This document shows, piece after piece, positions 48,328 through 61,522 of a DNA stretch of 64,000 nucleotides; positions within the stretch are counted from its first letter, which is position 1; each line of letters begins with the position of its first letter. Source of the DNA: Daphnia carinata. Taxonomy: Eukaryota > Arthropoda > Branchiopoda > Diplostraca > Daphniidae. The stretch is taken from NCBI RefSeq assembly GCF_022539665.2, contig NC_081339.1, positions 8,305,367 to 8,369,366 on the forward strand. Reading direction: 5' to 3'. The position numbers were made by a program, and so were the translations under genes. The notes beneath the pieces were generated by a model that was given only the letters and a program-made list of their open reading frames with translations, had not been told where the DNA came from and ran no database searches.

Positions 48328-51300
48328 ATATTGTATTAATAATGCTGTCTCATTCTGTACAATATGTTTTTTTTCGGGTACAATATGGCCAACAATTGCG
48401 TGGGAACGCTGCTATAAAAATAATGGCAGCGTAGCTACCTACTGGTTAAGTTATTTTGCTATTGTCTGTACATGAAGACATTAAACATCGGAAAAAGTCA
48501 GGACAGCCGCCAGATTTCAATTTCTCTATCGTAACTTATCGTGTCGACGTCGGCATTCTGATACGATCGAATTGCGTACAACAATGACACTCAAAACGGA
48601 CCGCCAAAACTGACAAGCTTTAAAAACGAAACATGCAGAATGTTTTGCATCCAAACGTCAAAGAATTAAATTTACTAGTCACGAAAGAATATTCGCGTGA
48701 CACGCTGGCAAAGTCGAATTGCCTTATTCCCACGTTAATCAACTGACAGGGAAAGGTCCCTGTGTTTTCATCTCCAATGATGAGAATAAGAGATGAAAGT
48801 GGGCAACAGAAGGGCCCAACTGACGGGCCCCAGAAATCATTTAATAAGCATCAAAGAAGTTGACTACTGCATGCACCTAATGAGACGAGAGCTGCTGCCG
48901 CTCTTATTTTTTTCTTCAGCCGCTGTTACCGACGATCTCCCTTTTGTAAAGCCCCTTCGGTCCTTAAATAGTCCAAGATATTTTTGAATGACAGCAGATG
49001 GAGTGATAATATACGGAGGAGCGCAAGAACGTTATTTCGAGGGGGGCTCGTCACACGTGCTGCCGACACACACGCGGGATCTTTTATTATAATGAACCGA
49101 AATGAACCTATTCTTTCTCCGACAGCGATGAGGGGCGCGGCGTCTTTCCCTTTTGTATCAAACCTTCAATCGAATCTCCTTTTCGTTCTTTTTTTCCATC
49201 CGCATCGGCCAAAAAGGAGGGCCCGTCTTTTGTGTGTTCAATGTTATTATTTTTGTGCCTTTTTCTTTTTAATTAGAAAAGTCCATTCATCATTGTGACG
49301 TCTTCTATTAAGAAAGGGGAAGAATAAAAAAAAATGGTATATACGTCCGCTTTCTAATTTTGGGTGTTGCGGAGGAATCTCGCTGATGGCCAGCAATCAG
49401 AGTTGCTTTAAGGCAATTAACTGTCGCATCATAGCCATTAGAACGTAATGGCTAGACATTTTTTTGTTGTTGTCGATGGGTGTGTATTAAGACGGTGCAA
49501 AAATGATTAATAATCGTGTTTTCCCCATTTTCCTTATGTTTATTTTAAATTCTTTTGTGGATTTTTTTCTTTCGAAAGAGAAATGAAGATGTTAAACGTG
49601 TCATTGAGTTATCCCTAAATAAATAAAGAAGAATTTTCTTGAGAAAGTATTTCTTCGTATCGTTTTATTGAATTCAAGATGACAAAGCTGCGGAAACATA
49701 ATTTTTTCAATTGAATGAGAATCGTTTCATAATAAAACATGAAGAATGAAAAAAGAAAAAAAACTCTTGCCCATCAATAGTAAATTTTGATGGCGTATTT
49801 AAGCGCACACAAAAAACGAGAGGAATATTATCTTTTGGCCAGCTGTGTTATTCCATTCACAATTGTTGATAATGGCCGCTCGTTAAACGGGCCCAACAAA
49901 AGGCCTGCTGGCGTTCCTCCTGTTCAAGTGTATTGCATCAGGCCTTGCGCTTGTACGTGTGTATACAGTTGGATTGCAAGGTGAAAAGAGAAAAAGAAAG
50001 AAAATCAGATTAGAATAAAAAGAAAGGTTTATCGATAATAAAAAGGCCACCGTTTGTGAAGGGGGGGGGGGGGAAAGAATTTTTAATTATTTCTAGGTCT
50101 TTATACATTCCACCCGTCCGCTATTGAATAACAGCGCGTTCTGCCATTCACATTTTATTGATAACCTTTACGCGATGGCTGTTGAGTAATATCCAGGTGC
50201 TTCCGATCGGATCTGGAAGTTAGAAACCTTTAAAATAAAAACTGCTCTTTCAATGTTGAGCTCTTCCGCACGTACTCAGCTGCCCCGTTTGACATGGCTT
50301 TAATCAACGCTAGAAAATTGCATGGAAATGTTAGAAATTGTCTCGTTTTTCTCGTCCTCTTGTTCGAATACATCCTCGAAGTATTTTCGATGTTTTCTGG
50401 AAACAGGAAAAAAAACATTTTGCCTTGAGCTTTATGTCCGTTGGCTGTCGTCTTGGCCGTTTTGGCTTGTCAACAGTCACGAATGAAAAAGAAAAAAGGC
50501 CAAGAACAAAACAAAACAAAAAATATAAAAGAAAGCACTGACAACATTGAGTTAGCGATGGATTTTTTCAAGTCAATACAAGTCAGTTGACGACATGGAA
50601 CAGAAAAAAAAAACCACACACAGAAAAAAGAAGGAAATTTTTCTTTCGTAGTTTGCCGCTGTTGCCGAGTCCATATTAGATATAAATCCTTCTTTGGCTT
50701 ATGTAGATAAACATGAAAATAGAAGAGACAGTGGCGCAGATGCAAAGTTCTTCTAAAGGGGCCTACTTTTATTCAGCTCTATATATACTGACTTGCGAGT
50801 TAGAATTTAATATAAGGCCCCACACTGGACTTAATATATAGACGAATATGTGTGTACGTTGCAGAAGCCGTCCATTTGTATCCCTCAGTGATAAGCATCG
50901 TCGAGACACTGGGGATAATGGAGGGCGAAATGAAACAGAAATAAGGTTTTTCTTTTGTTTTTTCTTTCTATTTCATCAAATAACAAATGACCGGGATCAT
51001 CTCGATGAAACTTTGAAATGACAAGTAGCTGCCCCCTCAACCGAGAAAGGGAATTCTTTTATTTCGTTTGTTCCTTCTAAAAAGAAAACACAAGAATTGA
51101 ACTTGTGCTGTATCGTAGGGACTGCACCAAACTGCTTTGCATAAGACGTCCTGAATTAAATGTGAGTTCAAATGGAAATAGAAGTTGATATTAAGTTACC
51201 CCTGTACGTGAACGCAATAAATCTTTAAAAGGAAACGCCATCAAATTCGATTGATGAAATACAAATGAAAAAAATTTATATACGCCCTAAAACGCATTTT

Positions 51301-54300
51301 TATTTAAGCGGAAGTTCTTCTTTTATCTTATTTTTTCACCACGGCTCAATGTCCGCACCGGAAGACACCTGGATTCGTTTCAAGTTTTTCGGGATTTTGG
51401 ATAGTTTTTTTTATGTGCAGGCTCCGTGATGACAAGCGGTGCTTCAGTCTACGTACGTAGTAGCGTGAAGATGTACTGGTATACATCGCATACGATTGTG
51501 GTTGTCATGAATAAATCATAGAGCATATGTGGCGGGGCCGTCAACATTCCGTCTGTACAGTTATGTTCATGTCCCCCTTCGCTGGTAATGTTTGATGGAA
51601 TGAAAAAAAACTTGACACTCCATTAAATTCATGGCTGAACGTACAACACTTTACGTGTATATTGTACTGTAACATCGCACGTCATTACTGTATATGTATT
51701 CAGTCAACTATTATAAATCAGATCAGTTTCGACAACAGGATTCCCGCCGGTTTGCTCTTATACCTCGTAACTTTACACGTTGAACGGAAGAACAAACATG
51801 AAGGGCAAGTTGTTCTTTCTCTTCTTTATGATTCCTCTCTTCTCTCCGTTCGGAGAGAAGAACTTAGCTGATGTTAACGACTCGGGTATGGCGTGTACTC
51901 ACGTCAAAAAAACGAAATAAATTGTATTGTAACACGCCGACTAGACACTCGTTTGGTGGGGGAGTATGGAAAACATAGGGAGACATTAGGACGGCCAAGG
52001 ATTCGTAATGACTTAACACGGTTTCATCGTCATCGTTTTATGATTTGCACCGACCCAAATTGGCGAGTAACACGTGACTGACGTGTTTCGTTTCGCCCAT
52101 TCTGCCCATGCAAATAAGGCGGCATCGTTATCAACTAACGTTCGCTAGAAATTGTCACAGTCCGTTAACAATGACGGCAAAAAAAGGGACCGACAACAAG
52201 GTGAATGTAAGAAAAATAAAGGGAGCCTGGATGGCGTCGGTTATGGCACCGGCCAACAACAGTGACACCTGCGGTGAGGTGTGTATTCGTTCAGCTTAAC
52301 GAGAGTCGATGGTTTATGTTGCGTCATACGCGCGTGTAAAGTCCGTCTGGCTCCGTTGTCGGGTTCACTCATTCAACGTCATCGCAGAAGATCATCAGAA
52401 CGTGAAGACGTGCTTCAGTTTGAACTGCGTTAACCGAACCGGACAGCCAGCGGATTGTCACTCACGTGCAGCCATTCGTTTTGATTCTTGTTTTGTTCCA
52501 AAACCTTGTGAGGTTCAAGCTGCTAAAAAATGAGGCAACAGTTCATCATGCGGACGTACGGTCGAGCCTCTTTGTATTTTCTTTCATTTCTTTTCATTCG
52601 TTCTTCCTCTCTTCTCGCTGTTGGTTGCTTTTAAATTAAAAGTTTTAATGGCACAACGTCGAAATTCCAGACACCTTGGTGGCTGCTGCCGTTGATGTGC
52701 CGGGATTCTTCTTCCTTCTTTTCTTCACGCTTCACGCCGCGTTACAACATCCTCTATTGCATATCGGGCAGAACACAAAAATGGGGAAGGGTAAAGCGGC
52801 CACAAAAGAAACGAAAGAAAGAAATGAGTGAAACCCTTTTTGGGTTGATACGACGGCCATAAGACGACCACACATGTCGAAAAAATATTTAGGGCCATTT
52901 CGGTTGTGTTTTCTCTCTTTGAAAAACACAACAACATTCCAGACGGGCAATCGACAAATATGAACAGAACAAAAGGGGGAAACGCTAAACAAGTCGTTGA
53001 ACGTAAGAATCTTATGTACAGTACAACGATCGTCTTCTTATCCGTGGCCAGTGTTCCAGTAGCAGAATGACCCGAAACAGGTTTCCTTCTCACCGCAATC
53101 GCTGAACGCTTATCATGCGGAATGTGACCAGTGATTATCTTCATTCACGCTCATCTCGCCGCTGGACGTTCACGCGTTAGACACAAACTTTTGTTCTTTA
53201 TGAAACCGATTGCAATTAGTAGGCGAGAGCCTCGTTTTTTATTAGAGACGCGCATTTATTTTCAGTCGGCCCCTTTTTTCGTGGTAAATTCCATCGGCCT
53301 GCAACTTCTTCTGCTTTATAAATAAAAACGAAAAACGCACCGACAGATATTTTATGTTTCCTGGCACCACCTCAACGATGGCCGTTACGTTGATATGACC
53401 AACGAAAACACCGCCATTGTGAAACACTTGGACGGCGATACGTTCTGCGTTTACGCTCACCTACTGCCTAGTTACTTCCAAAGTACGTCCGTAACTGAAA
53501 CACGGCAGCAATGAATATAAATTCAAAGAGGGCGGTCGTCCTTGGGTGGTGCGTCCTCTATCTTCGTTTGGATGTTGTTGTGTAGACTTTTCTTTTTTTT
53601 GTGTGTGGTGGGGTCTGCCCAGATTAGACAGCGAAATCAACTCGAGTCGAGATCGTAGCTGCCGGAGCAACGCGCAACCCTTTGATGATATCAAAATGCA
53701 CCATCAGAGGGAAGAAAAAAAAAGGACGAAGTTAAAAAGATCAAAGAGATACAACGAGGAAAACATGGCGCATTTGAATGGAACAAAGAAGACGAAGCGG
53801 CTTCATATCTGAACACAACGCGATGCGGTTGCGATGAAACGGCCCCACGCAAACACAACGCGCAGCACAAACGGCCATGGCATTTCAATATCGTATTTCC
53901 TATACAAGCGATAACCCTCTAATGTCTAATCGATGTTTATTGAACGTATCAAGTCTCATTTCGAACTCTGCCGGTTCGAAGGTGGACGCGGCTGGACCGT
54001 CATCAAGTTCCGTCTCGTTCCTTTGGGTCGCATTTTCTTCCCGTTTCCGCGTCCTTTCACGTCCACTGAAATGAGAGGCTTCAGTCTCTACAACACGCAA
54101 TGCAGTAGAGTGACGGAATATTGATTCAATGAACAACCTCCATTGCACCTGCCATCTGGGCGAGCACACTTCATCATAACCGCTCGTAGACTTTCTTTTG
54201 CAGGAAAAAAAAAAAGTTCTGAATAATATCATGGCTCGTATCAGTGTCGAGTTTTCTCCCTTTTATTTTTATCTACTATGTAGGTTGCTGCTATTTAACA

Positions 54301-54496
54301 ACAGTCAGCTACCGAACAAGCCGTCGCTCTGACGGTTAAAATCAGTTGTGACTGACGGTAAAAAATGTGCGTTATTTGTTGGTTTATTTAACCAACAGAC
54401 AACGCATGACGGTTTAGCAAAAGGCAAACAACCAAACATTGGATCAAAACGAAGGGGAGGGGTCGAAAAAAGAAACAAAAAAGAAGAAAAAAAGAC
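48328..54496. other. Unique stretch between partial and complete right copies
   Basis: About 6.2 kb without a supported gene. It contains a G13 run at 50061-50073 and several A/T-rich stretches. GC is somewhat higher around 52000-54100, where open frames occur on both strands. A possible plus-strand exon lies at about 53348-53475, after an ACCGACAG acceptor, reading YVSWHHLNDGRYVDMTNENT then AIVKHLDGDTFCVYAHLLPS. I cannot name it or join it to other exons. Confidence 0.45.
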
Positions 54497-54868
54497 GGAG
54501 AAAGAGGCCAAAATGTTTAAGCCAGCCATGCTGGGCCGACACAAGTACAAACCCCCGCCAATTGAAGTGAACTTCAGCGAAGAGATTACTGGCACTTTAC
54601 GTGGATTGATGACAGAAGGTATCGTCTATAAAATTAATGATTAAAAGGCAAGCATGTCTTCTATTCTAATATTTATATTACTTTCCTTACAGGTCATGTC
54701 TTGATCGACCGGTTCAAGTCTATGCAGTGACGCAACATAATTGTGCCCCCAATTCGACAGACGGTCGTGTTCAAGTACCAGCATAAAGTCTTTACGAAAC
54801 GCAGACACTCTGAGCCAAAGGGTCTTAAAGTGGGCAATCGTAACAAGGTAAAAACTCCCGTACAATGA
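54497..54868 (+). pseudogene. NOP53 3' end, right copy, with in-frame stop
   Basis: Two exons correspond to the last exons of NOP53: about 54497-54618 (MLGRHKYKPPPIEVNFSEEI) and 54693-54868 (GHVLIDRFKSMQ). Compared with the left copy, an Arg codon is now TGA at 54728-54730 and further on NIIEPRIR has become NIIVPPIR. About a dozen substitutions separate the copies. Everything upstream of the first block is absent and the sequence passes into an unrelated purine-rich tract. It cannot encode NOP53. Confidence 0.83.
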
Positions 54869-55291
54869 GATGACACGTTTAATATGAATGACACGATCGC
54901 CATTTCAATAAAGAAAATATGTCGCGTACGCCTATTCATTTATCTTATTTTTTTTTCTTGTGCAAAATGTATTATAGCCAGAGTTTCCCGAATACCTGCA
55001 TGTCTTTCTGCACGTACTACATAATGTAAAAGTAAATCTTATTCAACCACGGTAGTAAAGTAAATACTGGCGTTCGATAATATGGCAGGCATCAGCCGTT
55101 GGTTATGTCATTGTAATACTTTTAACGCGGCCGTTGAGGCCATAGTGTTTTAACTTAAATGTATGGTCCAACTTTTTACGATGGCCGTGGGAGCCATAGT
55201 GGTGAGAAACGCTTTGATAACTCATCCCAGTCGAATAATTAGCAAAAAAAAGTTTGTGGAATATAAAATTTTGGGTTTGAATAATTGAACA

Positions 55292-55570
55292 AAGGAAATG
55301 TATATGTATTTCGTAACATCTGACGGAAATTTATTTAATTCCATTTAAGGACAGATCTTGTCTACATGCGGATTACTGCTGGCCAATACCACACTTGTTT
55401 CACTCCTCGTTTTATTCAATAATATGAAGATTTGTTTTTTCTTAATTAAGGACCAACGAAACCCTTACAAGTGTGACCTGAGCAATGTCCAAGACCACGT
55501 CGCAAGTACTTGGTAGGGGTATTCATTCATTAATAAATAAACTTCAACCAAATTAATAAGAAATTTGACC
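55292..55570 (-). repeat. 275-bp repeat, right arm, after the GCP6 fragment
   Basis: Inverted equivalent of 37394-37671, sharing its diagnostic differences. Confidence 0.9.
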
Positions 55571-56178
55571 TCAGCTATTCGGCGTGAGTATCAGGCGTGA
55601 TTTAGCTCTATGGACGTAATTGGAATGTAATTCGTAGAGGTCGTCTAGAGACCGAGCTCCATTTTTCTTCAGCTCTGTTAGAAATTCACCCAGGCAAGAG
55701 TAAGAAGCTGATTCATGACATAGTTTTGCAGCGTCTGAACAAATTGATAAATCGAATGACGCGCAATGTGAACTGAATGCCAACGGGAGGGCGGATCCCT
55801 CATTAGGTTGATGACGTAGACGTCTTCAAGCGCCCATGCAGCTAGTCTTAGTTGCAAGACAAACGAGAATGTTTGGCTGTAATCATCCATCACTTCTTCA
55901 GTGAGTATCAGGTTAAGTGGCCAGCCAACCCTGTAACGAAGTGTAAAACACTCTAAAGCTTCGAGCTGAGAGTTGGATATTGTTCCAGTTGCTTCCTTGA
56001 TGTAGAAGCTCAAACGCGACGCGTGATATTCATCAGCGTGGATGGCGTTGAGTGCGCTTTGCAGAATAAAGTTCATCGATGGTATAACGATGAGTTGATG
56101 AATGTGGGTAATCTGACCCAAACGGTGACCAATGTTGCTGACTAGACTATGACTGAAGGCACCATTGTCCAGGAACAA
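55571..56178 (-). pseudogene. TUBGCP6 fragment, right copy
   Basis: Same 166-codon frame and same 1-bp deletion as the left copy; the translations are identical, including RYRVGWPLNLILTEEVMDDY and the out-of-frame continuation EFLTELKKNGARSLDDLYEL. Shared damage means that the fragment was already broken before the inverted duplication. Identity here, against clear divergence of the adjoining NOP53 exon, suggests recent gene conversion or different constraint. Confidence 0.85.
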
Positions 56179-56206
56179 ATAAGGAACAAATAAGGCACCA
56201 TTGTCC

Positions 56207-56481
56207 AGGAAATGTATATGTATTTCGTAACATCTGACGGAAATTTATTTAATCCCACTTAAGGACAGATCTTGTCTACATGCGGATTACTGCTGGTCAA
56301 TACCACACTTGTTTCCATCCTCGTTTTCAATAATATGAAGATTAGTTTTTTCTTAATTAAAGACCAACGAAACCCTTACAAGTGCGACCTGAGCACTATC
56401 CAGAACAATGTCGCAAGTACTTCGTAGGGGTAATCATTCATTAATAAATAAACTTCAACCAAATTAATAAGAAATTTGACC
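56207..56481 (-). repeat. 275-bp repeat, right arm, before the GCP6 fragment
   Basis: Inverted equivalent of 36483-36757. Next to it the short duplication GGCACCATTGTCCAGGAA and AAGGAACAAAT occurs in tandem, as at 36753-36800 on the left. Confidence 0.9.
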
Positions 56482-57412
56482 GCAAACTGTGTTGGTGAAA
56501 CCAGTACAGGATAATCTACGATAAAAGCAAATCATCAAAGAATTGGTTTCTAAAATTTCACATTTTCCTAGACACAGTTTTCGAATGAACAAAGCTCATT
56601 TTTTACTTCTAAATAAAAATTACAACATACAACAGCAATCAACGAACATTAATAATAAACGTAACTAAACATCTGAATTCTCCCTCCGTTTAGTGCATGT
56701 GCCATTGCCTAAATGACTAGGGCGGATTGGCGGCTCGATCGTCAATTGATAGTGTGTGTTGGATGCCCATAGATGATGAGAACCGTCGAAAATTTCGAAT
56801 ATAACAAATGAACAATGTGTTCCACATCGGATTGATTCATTTTATGAAAATATGATGATAATTTTCTCACGCCATCATTACAGGTGATAGTTGCATGTAC
56901 AATCTCTACACTATCTCATTTTTGAGATAACTTTCTTACATTTACAAGATGTTTCTTTTTGCCCCTTATAAGCTCATGTAGACTGGATGACTGTAGATCA
57001 ACCGCGACGCAGCGTCTAATTTTCGCCATCTCATACATGGCGTAATGGGGATCGAGTTTCACAGCGAATTCTAATACAAACATGTGACTTTTATATATCA
57101 ATGTATACACAAGTTGGACAATGACCATTATTTCTTTACGAAAAAGAATTAACGATGTGTCAGCTTCAACTTCATTAAATTTTTTAATAATAATTGAAAA
57201 TTTAAATTAAAAGCATTGAAAAAATAATATAAAAAAACAAACAAAAAAATGAAAACAAAAAAAAAGTTTAAATTGCAAATGATTAAATGCAAAATTGCTT
57301 GAAAAAGAAAAGAAAAGCATATTATTCTACTACATATATTATATACTGTATATTTGTACAAACGATTTGTGTATATTTCTCCTGTTGTTGTATAAGTAGT
57401 ATAACCAAGTGG

Positions 57413-60400
57413 AAAACAAATAATTGCATCAAAGAAACCGTTTTTCTGTTATATTTATGTGTAAGTCTCTCTCTCTCTCTCTCTCTCTTTTTTATCTCGT
57501 ATTTATTTGCTAAAACAGACGTTTGATAATTTGATATCTTACGGTAAAGTAATGCGAACAGAGAAAGAGGTTTCACTGCTCCACTCGACCAACAAACAAA
57601 AATGAAATTGTAAAAAAAGGTATTGATTTGAAAAACCACCGCTAACCGCTTGTCATTTCAATACAATTTCAAAAAATTTCAATTTGTGTCCCCCCCCCCC
57701 CCAACACATCAAAACAACACATCAATCAATCGCAGCAAACAGGCCGCCTTCGTGGGTTTCCGAGTAAAGAAGAAAAAAAAAATCCGGTTTGATTGTTGAT
57801 TATAACATTTTCGATGGTCTGGAGGAGAAAGGCTTTTCCCATATGATAATTTAATACTATCAAAAACCAAAAAAAAAATTGTTTGTTTTAATTCTTGTTG
57901 ATTTTCCTTTTTGTGTCTCTCTGGACTCGATTCCGGTGAAACGATCTTCCTGCAGACAACCTACCGCATAGTGTTCCCAACCGAAGGACTGTTACACTAT
58001 CCATATTTGTACACAGTAGTAAAAATGGGAGTTCCTTCTTTCTCTTTTTTTCTCATTCTGTGATCCCCCTTTTTTTTCTTTCGTGTAGAGAAAGAGAAAC
58101 ACTGATACAAATGCGCGTGTTGCACGCGCTGTGCGGTGACGTGTGTCGTCCCGCAACTTTCTCGATCTCGTATACATCCAAGTGAAAAAAAGGAGGACGC
58201 ATACGAAAACCCTTAAAATAAAATAAAAAACAAAACAAAAAGAGAAAGAAAGAAATGATAGGAGGAATCCCGGGCCAGTCTTCGTGTCCCGTTGTCTGCA
58301 TGTTTTCTCTCTTTCTCTTCCTGTTTCTACCACAATAAGCAAAAAGGTGTGTGTGTGTGTGTGTGTGCATTTGATTCCCGTTTTCATCGCTTTCACGGTT
58401 TACACACACAGACACGCGCGCGCACGCATATAATTTGTGTAGCAAATATGCATAGTTCGGCTGAGTTCACAATCACGCATAATTTCAAATAACTTGCTGT
58501 CGTTTTGTTTTGAGACAACTGTCTGCAAAGTTCTGCGAGCTTGAAAATGTTCTCGCCATTCGGAGAAATTACTCCTCCTCACGTCATAACCCCCACCCTA
58601 CACATTGTAGTGACGTGGCAAGCCACCAGGAGCACTTGAGTAGGCATCGAAAAAAAACATGGCCGCTGAGTGGGATAGTTGGTTAACTGAAGACATTACG
58701 TGGGAGTAGAATTTCAAAGGAAGGACAGATGAAATTGAATTGTTAACAAGGTTGATCGTGTCCTGTTGCAATTGCTCTTTAACATTGACAAATTCAACGA
58801 GACAAAGTTTGTGTCCAGTTGCAAATGAAGGCTGGTAACGTGGTATCAAGTACTGTGTACTGCAAACGAGTGATACGTGATCGTCACGATTCTAACTGTT
58901 ACGTTTTCTCGGCCATCCACCATTTCGCCCTTATTCTGCACTGCAAACAATGGACGTCCTTTTGCATCACGTTCCAGGACCAATGGACAAAAAAACTCAA
59001 CAGGCAGAAAAAACATTCAGTTGTCAAAATGGAGACCTGCCATCTTTTGGCATGAGTTGTCTGTACCGAGTTATACGAAAATGAAGGTAAATGAATTTCA
59101 TTTATGTATCCCCTACTTAATGGCTTGAATGGACACGTAGATCGTTAACGATTGATTGATTTTTGTGCATTCGTTTGTAAACGAATCCCGTCCACCTTTT
59201 TTTTTCCCCTCGATGGCCCACGACGAACTAACGACAATGACGTTTCGTTTCTTTCACGAACCGGTCTCGTGCGGAACCCCAGTTTCTTTTTTTTTTTTTT
59301 ATTCCTTTTGTGTCATCTTTGCGATCCAAGGTTTACACAACAAATCCGCCCTCTCCACAGACCCTAATTACGCGCGACGAGCGTAATAGTATACGTGTAC
59401 CTTTTAAAAAGTACGTCCACAATTGAAACAGGTAGAACAGGCAAACATCAAAGTAAGAGTTATGCATTAAAATACGTATACCCAAAAGGCTTTTTGTTCG
59501 CTCTCTCGCTCGCTCGTTCGCTTGCAAAGGTTATTGATCCTTTGAAAAAGCAAATGGTCGTCGTAAGTTTCCCTCGTCGGCGCAAATACAAGTGGGGGTG
59601 GTTGCCAAGAGTGATGGTGGTGATGGACGGCATTTTATTTTCTTTCTACAGCCGGTTCTCTTTCTCGGGAAGAAAATAACAAAAAAAAAACGTTCACTCT
59701 ATACACACAAGCCTTCCTTCTGGCCCGATAGCGAGATTCATTTTTTGTACGCCAGTGGCCCAGTCAGTTGCCATCCAGACGGCCAGCCAAGCGGACCCTC
59801 TAAAGCACTCACTTTATTGGTTTGCATTTCCTTCTTTAATCTCCGATTTTCTTCTTTTTATTTTGTCGCGGTTTTATTTGGTTTTTTTTAAATTGCAAAT
59901 CTCGTCTCGGTAAAATTTAGAATCATTTCTTTTTGACAAAAAAAAACACACGAAACAAGTGCCAATTGAATCGAAACTACTCCCATTTGTTTTTTGACGA
60001 AAGGGTGAATTCGCGGTCGAAATCCCACACCGGTTTGACAAAAATCGATCAGTTGGTGCTGTGCAAATTTTTTTTTTTTTTTTGGGGGGGGGGGGGGGGG
60101 CTGCATCTTCGTTTCCATCCCCACGGCCTGATCGTCTGACGGATCTGCCCGTCCAAATTGTTCTATTTCCTTCCCCGAACATGCTGCAACGACGAGCCAT
60201 CCGCTTCTAATCACACAAAAAAATGTTAAAAATTCATTTTTGAATTAGTTTTTTCGTTTCGTTGTTTGTCTTTGATTTCGTTTATCTCCCTTCTCCCGAC
60301 TGGTCCCGCGTTCCTGTTGGAAATATGTGTCACGCCAGCTCTCCCCCCCCCCCTTCCTCCTCAGAACAAATCGGCAAGCCGCGATGATTTCATTTTGATT

Positions 60401-61484
60401 CAGAAAAATTAGTGGAGCGAGTCGTGACCGACAACGACATTTTTCTTTTAAGTTAAGAAACGTTTCAAGTCGATTGAACGTTCAAAAAATCGAGCGTTTT
60501 GTTTTTGTATTTTTTTAAACCCTAGGAAGAAATGAATATCCGATTTCGAATCGGGAGAAGCCAAAAAAAACAGAAGAAAAACGAAGAAGAATATGGTGAT
60601 GATGATGTAGAAGGAGCAACATGGAAAAGACAGAGAGAGAGAAAGAGAAAGAGAGAGAATCAAAAGAGTTCATTTCTAGGTCACCGGTGACCCTCTCTCT
60701 CTCTTTCTCTCCCTATCGTCTGTTTATCACAAACGGCTTGTGTCTTTTATTTTTCTCGTTTCAAGAACAAAACAAAAATGATCGAAAAAAATGCGGCTGA
60801 ATTAAAAACAAAACAAATTCGTTCAAAAATCAAAATGGCGATATTTGAATTGAATTGTCAGTCGGTAATTGGAATGACGTCAAGCGTCGGGGCTGCGGAT
60901 GCGAAAGAAATTCGTCACTTATTTTTTGTTTCTGCGTGGGGGCGGACGGGCTGGGTTTTATTTTAATTTTTTGGGAAAAGAATTCTCAGTTATTTTATGA
61001 CGCACCTGGGCGGGGTAGGAAATACGGTCAGTAGGTGACAAAGCGCAGCTGCGCTAGTGTTTTTATTCGCCTTTTCGTGATTCTTTGTTGTTGTTTTTTT
61101 CGTTATTTCGGAATTTTCCCTGTGGCCGCGCGGACATCGCCGGGGGAAAGAAAGAAAAAATCACGACAATTGCCCGTGATACCCGAGACTCTCTCGTCCC
61201 TTTTTTTTTTGTGTGTGTGTGTTTGTGTGTGTGTGTAAATGTAGCGTTCGAATTTTATTCGCGCGTTGATTGAAACGTACGGTACTTTTTCGGTTCGTGG
61301 TCTCGACGACAGCAGCGGATGGTCATGAATCACGCGAAGGATAAAATCAAAGTGGAATAACAGAGAGAGAGAGATAGAAAGAAAAAAAGGAGCCGGTGCC
61401 GATCCCCTGAAGGCGCCGCCTATTGACGGGTTGTTACAAAAAAAAAGAAATAATAATAATAATAAATTTATTTATTCCAAAGTT

Positions 61485-61522
<38 letters not shown>

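Larger units (their letters stand above)
54497..57412 (-). repeat. Outer inverted repeat, right arm (about 2.9 kb)
   Basis: Reverse-complement partner of 35557-38468. Beyond 57412 it continues into sequence that the left arm lacks, but that the partial third copy at 48327 also has (TAATTGCATCAAAGAAACCG and the CT repeat). The right arm is therefore closer to the original arrangement at that end. Confidence 0.93.

Noticed and set aside
52725-53144. 139-codon minus-strand frame
   Set aside because: Composition follows local AT- and CT-rich tracts and several overlapping frames are equally open; no family recognised.
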